Shown: positions 61,401 to 64,000 of the stretch, in pieces
Position numbering within the stretch: the first letter of the stretch is position 1
How the letters are laid out: every line of letters starts with the position of its first letter
From: Papilionanthe hookeriana x Papilionanthe teres
Taxonomy: Eukaryota; Streptophyta; Magnoliopsida; Asparagales; Orchidaceae
Direction: 5' to 3'
NCBI GenBank assembly: GCA_022702705.1
Contig: CM040428.1
Location: 115,924,183-115,988,182, forward strand
Length of the DNA stretch: 64,000 nt
Notes under the pieces: generated by a model
Databases searched by the model: none
Seen by the model: the letters and a program-made list of their open reading frames with translations, nothing else
What the model was told of the DNA's origin: nothing
Position numbers and translations under genes: made by a program

Positions 61401-61405
61401 GGGCC
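61401..61405 (+). repeat. target site duplication of element 3 (right)
   Basis: GGGCC directly after TGCCGACA, matching 54216-54220; the integrase reading resumes right after it. Confidence 0.93.
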
Positions 61406-61520
61406 ATTCGTGGTCGAGACAGTCTACTCAGGAGGTTCCTACCAGCTTGGAATTTGTCGTGGAGAGCGACCTATGCTTCCAATTAATGGACGATATCTAA
61501 AGAAGTATTATGCAACCTGA
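61406..61520 (+). pseudogene. pol: end of pol (integrase C-terminus), element 1
   Basis: Continues the segment cut at 54220. After EPTWEGP it reads on with codons for FVVETVYSGGSYQL and, further on, ERPMLPINGRYLKKYYAT, then TGA at 61518-61520. This is the usual end of a plant gypsy integrase (GPY/F-like region and a WN.RYLKKYY-type tail). Confidence 0.8.
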
Positions 61521-61858
61521 TGTTTCGAAAGATGAATCCTCATTCCTAGAAGCACGGACACAGTAATTACTTATGACTGGGTCCGAACCCAAAAATATAA
61601 ATAAAAAAAGTGGATGATAAAGAAAATCGTTAAAAAAATGTTAAAAGAAAACATGTGTAATCATGATAATAAAGTATTTATCCTTCCATTCAAATCGAGT
61701 CTCACTCTTGATCTTTCTTCATCTTTTCCTACTGCTATTTAAATTTAAAATAAACGAATAAAAAGCTCTTCATTAATAAACAAATTTGTTTTTATTTTCC
61801 TTCTATTGTTTTTGTTCTTGGTACAGCCCCTGATCCTTTCCTTATTTTTTGCAGGGAA
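61521..61858 (+). other. spacer between pol and ORF3 with splice-acceptor-like end, element 1
   Basis: No gene; 338 bases. It ends in a strong pyrimidine tract (about 61785-61850) and TTTTTTGCAG (AG at 61853-61854), five bases before the position of the ORF3 start codon. The tract and AG are kept in element 2 although the sequence around them has drifted. Confidence 0.55.
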
Positions 61859-62371
61859 ATATCGAACGGGCGGTTAGTTCTGAACTTTAAGAATGGTGTG
61901 AGTCTAGCACTTGATGTAAAGAGGGTGAGGGATGGAGCCGTGATCGAGATTGACTCTGACTTCACACCAGTCAGGCTATAGTACGAAGAAAATGATTGGA
62001 CCTCGATTGATTGGGAAGAACTCCACAGCCATACAATGATGAAATTGGGTGGCTCAAATCAACCATCTACCAGCAAGAAGAGAAAAGTAAATACCGCTCA
62101 TGCAACAGGAGAAGATAAGAAAGTTAAGTCCATTGTTGCTACAACAGAGGGCAGGCTTGTCAGCGACATGCCCACAGAAATCCAACGGGTAAGGAGAGCT
62201 ACTCTCACTGCCACCCAGCAGAGGAACAAGAATCGCCGCATTCGCAAGATGTTATCCAAGTTAGCAGCAGATCAACATGAAGAGACAGTTGCTACCGTTA
62301 ATACAAATACTCCGAAGAAATTGGTTCTTCAGGAACCTGAAAGAAGGAGACCAACTCCAAGGAAAGCATAA
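61859..62371 (+). pseudogene. ORF3 N-terminal half, element 1
   Basis: In element 2 this ORF opens with ATG; here the matching codon is ATA (61859-61861). The frame is the same as that of the AlkB-like half, interrupted by TAG at 61979-61981 and TAA at 62369-62371. No named domain is visible. It starts with a segment like the gag start (FKNGVSLAL versus FSNGIDFAV; DGAVIEI versus NGIIRF), then is Lys/Arg-rich (TSKKRKVN; LTATQQRNKNRRIRKML). That looks like a nuclear-localisation or RNA-binding tail, which is inference. Together with the next entry it makes a 495-codon reading frame. Confidence 0.7.
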
Positions 62372-63346
62372 CAGATAAAGGAAATCCCAAGAAGAACAGA
62401 AATAGAATCAGCGCCTCGACGCCAGATAAATGCACCAGTTTTAAAGAGTCTTGTTGCGAAAGCAACCCCGGAGGATGTCCCGACAGAGACTATCCTCGAG
62501 GAGCCAAGACATGTAGGAGAGCGTGCCGGGGTTGAACCATACATTCCCCAGTACGTTACTAGACCTCGCCGATTGCAGATAATTTCAGAATATGAGTTGG
62601 AAAGAATGCATAATGTTGAAAATAAAACTTTTGAATACTTTGAGAGAATTGGAGGCAAGAGGATCAATTTTTTAGAAGGCCTCGAGCTTCATACAGATGT
62701 ATTCTCAGATTACAAACAACAAAAAATTGTAGACTGCATCGTTGAACTTCAGAAAATGGGCCGAGCTGGTCGTCTGAGGGAGAAAACTTATTCAGAACCC
62801 CGAAGATGGATGCCAGGTAAAGGAAGAGTTACGATCCAATGCGGATGTTGCTACAACTTCGCGGTAGACAGAAAAGGAAATCCACAAGGGATACTCCGTC
62901 GCAGTGAGGTGGATCTGATGCCGAATATTATTAAAAGACTGGTAAAGAGGATGATAACATGGAGGGTATTGCTCGCGATTGCATACCCAGCAGCTTGCAT
63001 CATTAACATCTACAAGGAGGGAGACCGCATACCTCCACACATAGACCATCATGATTTCGTTAGACCTTCTCGCATAGTCTCTTTTGTCAACCAGTGCAAT
63101 ATCATGTTCGGATCTGACCTCCGGATAGCAGGCCCCGGTGAATTCCGAGGGCCAGTAGAGATACCACTACCAGTAGGTTCCGTCATGGTGTTACAAGGGA
63201 ATGGAGCGGACATCGCAAAGCATTGCATTCCAGGAATGCCTGTTGAGCGGATCTCTGTTACTTTCAGGAGAATGGATGACATAAAGATTCTTTTTCACTT
63301 CGAGCCAGATCCAGAGGTAGAGAACCTCCAGCCTTACGAGCTGTGA
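62372..63346 (+). CDS. ORF3 C-terminal half: AlkB-like 2OG-Fe(II) dioxygenase (ALKBH9/10-type), element 1
   Basis: Open for 324 codons up to TGA 63344-63346. From about 62627 it matches the plant ALKBH9/ALKBH10 pattern as I recall it: LEGLELHTDVFS, QKIVDCIVELQKMGRAG, WMPGKGRVTIQCGCCYNF, then the double-stranded beta-helix core. Active-site residues are all present: NIYKEGD, HID (iron ligands His 63038-63040 and Asp 63044-63046), distal iron His (63221-63223, in ADIAKHCIP), and RISVTFR giving the RxxxxxR 2-oxoglutarate/substrate motif (63248-63250 and 63266-63268). Known members oxidatively remove methyl groups from nucleic acids, and plant ALKBH9B/10B act on m6A in RNA. Substrate here is not known. 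It lies between integrase and the 3' end of the element, is intronless, and has no in-frame ATG at its own start; translation as one ORF is blocked by the two upstream stops. Confidence 0.88.
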   Translation, partial: QIKEIPRRTEIESAPRRQINAPVLKSLVAKATPEDVPTETILEEPRHVGERAGVEPYIPQYVTRPRRLQIISEYELERMHNVENKTFEYFERIGGKRINFLEGLELHTDVFSDYKQQKIVDCIVELQKMGRAGRLREKTYSEPRRWMPGKGRVTIQCGCCYNFAVDRKGNPQGILRRSEVDLMPNIIKRLVKRMITWRVLLAIAYPAACIINIYKEGDRIPPHIDHHDFVRPSRIVSFVNQCNIMFGSDLRIAGPGEFRGPVEIPLPVGSVMVLQGNGADIAKHCIPGMPVERISVTFRRMDDIKILFHFEPDPEVENLQPYEL

Positions 63347-64000
63347 GTTACATGGGAGATAGCACACCTCCAATGCATATCCATACGGTATTCCAGCCAA
63401 GGATGACTTGGAAGGTGATGTTATTGTCCATGTATCTCGCTATTCAGACATGGATTTTTGCAGATGCTTTTAGAAGAAACTTGAAGAATCTTACACAATC
63501 CGTGTTGGATTTATATGGATTGTATGAGATATTAAACTCTCAAAGAAAATATCATCATGTTTTGGATCAAGATGTATGATGTATTTTCGACGAGATTGGA
63601 ATGAAAGTGACCATGTCATGTTCTGCATTCACCTCTTTTTGTGCAAATTGACTGGGAAACATCATTAAATTAAAAGAACTTCGAACAAAGAATAAAGAAA
63701 AAATAAAAATAAATGAAAACTTTCTTAAAAAAAATCTGAAAGTCAAAATAAACTACGAATAAACATGAACTCTAAATAAATGTGAACCCTAAATTTAAAA
63801 AATCAAGCTAAAATCAAATTACAACAAGCGACTAAGACAACTTCCTGAATCTGAAATCCCTAGCCTTCGGCTATTCTCAAATCTCTTTTTGACTCTCCAT
63901 ATTTCCTTCCCTCTTCTGAGAAGGTCGGCTGAATCTACTGACACAAAACCACGAAAATTTTCGATTTGGTTCTGGTGGCATGGATTCATATCCTTCGCCA
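63347..64000 (+). other. 3' untranslated region of element 1 (to window end)
   Basis: Matches element 2's 3' UTR start (CACCTCCAATGCATATCCATACGG) for about 360 bases, then AT-rich sequence and a distinct end (63840-64000). I see no tandem array before the window ends. The 78-codon ORF at 63343-63579 does not line up well with element 2 as protein and is treated as chance. Confidence 0.55.

Larger units (their letters stand above)
10214..64000 (+). mobile_element. Element 1: Tat/Ogre-like LTR retrotransposon, interrupted twice, right end outside window
   Basis: The host element of the nest. Its parts are the 5' LTR (10214-17581), primer site (17587-17604), leader, gag, protease, RT and gypsy RNase H up to 24515, second RNase H and integrase (52414-54220), end of pol (61406-61520), ORF3 with an AlkB-like domain (61859-63346), and 3' untranslated DNA to the window end. 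Element 2 (24516-52408) and element 3 (54221-61400) are inserted in it with 5-bp target duplications. In-window length without the insertions is about 18.7 kb. Fewer CpG and more TG/CA than in element 2's interior fits the greater age implied by nesting. Its gag-pol is inactivated by several stops and frameshifts. Confidence 0.9.

Noticed and set aside
61859..63346. The AlkB gene as an ordinary host ALKBH gene hit by transposons
   Set aside because: It lies inside element 1 between integrase and the 3' UTR, is intronless, and the same arrangement recurs in element 2.
63343..63579. Small ORF after the AlkB gene, with a similar one at 42591-42962
   Set aside because: The nucleotide similarity continues a little past ORF3 but the reading frames do not stay aligned; better explained as conserved 3' UTR sequence.
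1..64000. tRNA, rRNA or other structural RNA genes
   Set aside because: No cloverleaf boxes or rRNA-like blocks seen on reading; the only tRNA-related words are the two primer-binding sites.

Overview
The window is repeat-rich plant nuclear DNA, most likely from a flowering plant with a large genome. It holds no recognisable host gene, rRNA, tRNA or CRISPR array. Nearly everything is one family of giant Ty3/gypsy LTR retrotransposon of the Tat/Ogre type. The evidence is long LTRs of 7.2-7.5 kb (TGTTGACC...GCCGACA), a primer-binding site TGGYGACTCCGCTGGGGA just after the LTR, gag-pro-RT-RNaseH-integrase order, and a second RNase H after the usual gypsy one. All elements are on the + strand.

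Layout: (1) 1-5640, a partial LTR of the same family (LTR A), broken at both ends. (2) 5641-10213, other repeats: a 3' end plus probable LTR of an unrelated LTR element, a GT-rich stretch, a 66-bp tandem array and a MITE-like piece. (3) Element 1 starts at 10214 (5' LTR 10214-17581) and runs off the right end of the window. It is split twice by younger members of its own family. (4) Element 2 (24516-52408, 27.9 kb, both LTRs present) sits in element 1's RT/RNase H region, flanked by the 5-bp duplication GTGCC. (5) Element 1 resumes at 52414 (second RNase H, integrase). (6) Element 3, a solo LTR (54221-61400), sits in the integrase C-terminus, flanked by GGGCC. (7) Element 1 resumes at 61406 with the end of pol and a third ORF; its 3' LTR lies outside the window.

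The outstanding feature is that third ORF. Between integrase and the 3' LTR, where some retroelements carry an env-like gene, both internal regions carry a roughly 490-codon ORF whose C-terminal half is an AlkB-type Fe(II)/2-oxoglutarate dioxygenase. It resembles the plant ALKBH9/ALKBH10 RNA demethylase family. In element 1 (61859-63346) only two stop codons interrupt the frame, and the iron ligands (HxD...H) and the RxxxxxR motif are intact. Element 2 has a more broken copy (41128-42594) with the iron ligands still encoded. Each copy is preceded by a conserved pyrimidine tract and splice-acceptor-like AG, suggesting expression from a spliced RNA. A retrotransposon carrying its own RNA-demethylase-like enzyme is the best candidate here for an undescribed system.

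The gag and pol genes are all damaged by stops and frameshifts. Many differences between the two LTRs of element 2, and some of its frameshifts, fall at CAG/CTG/CCAGG-type sites in an unnatural pattern (such as AGG read as GTG). Part of the apparent decay may therefore be consensus error at methylated sites. Coordinates of broken genes are approximate where frames change.
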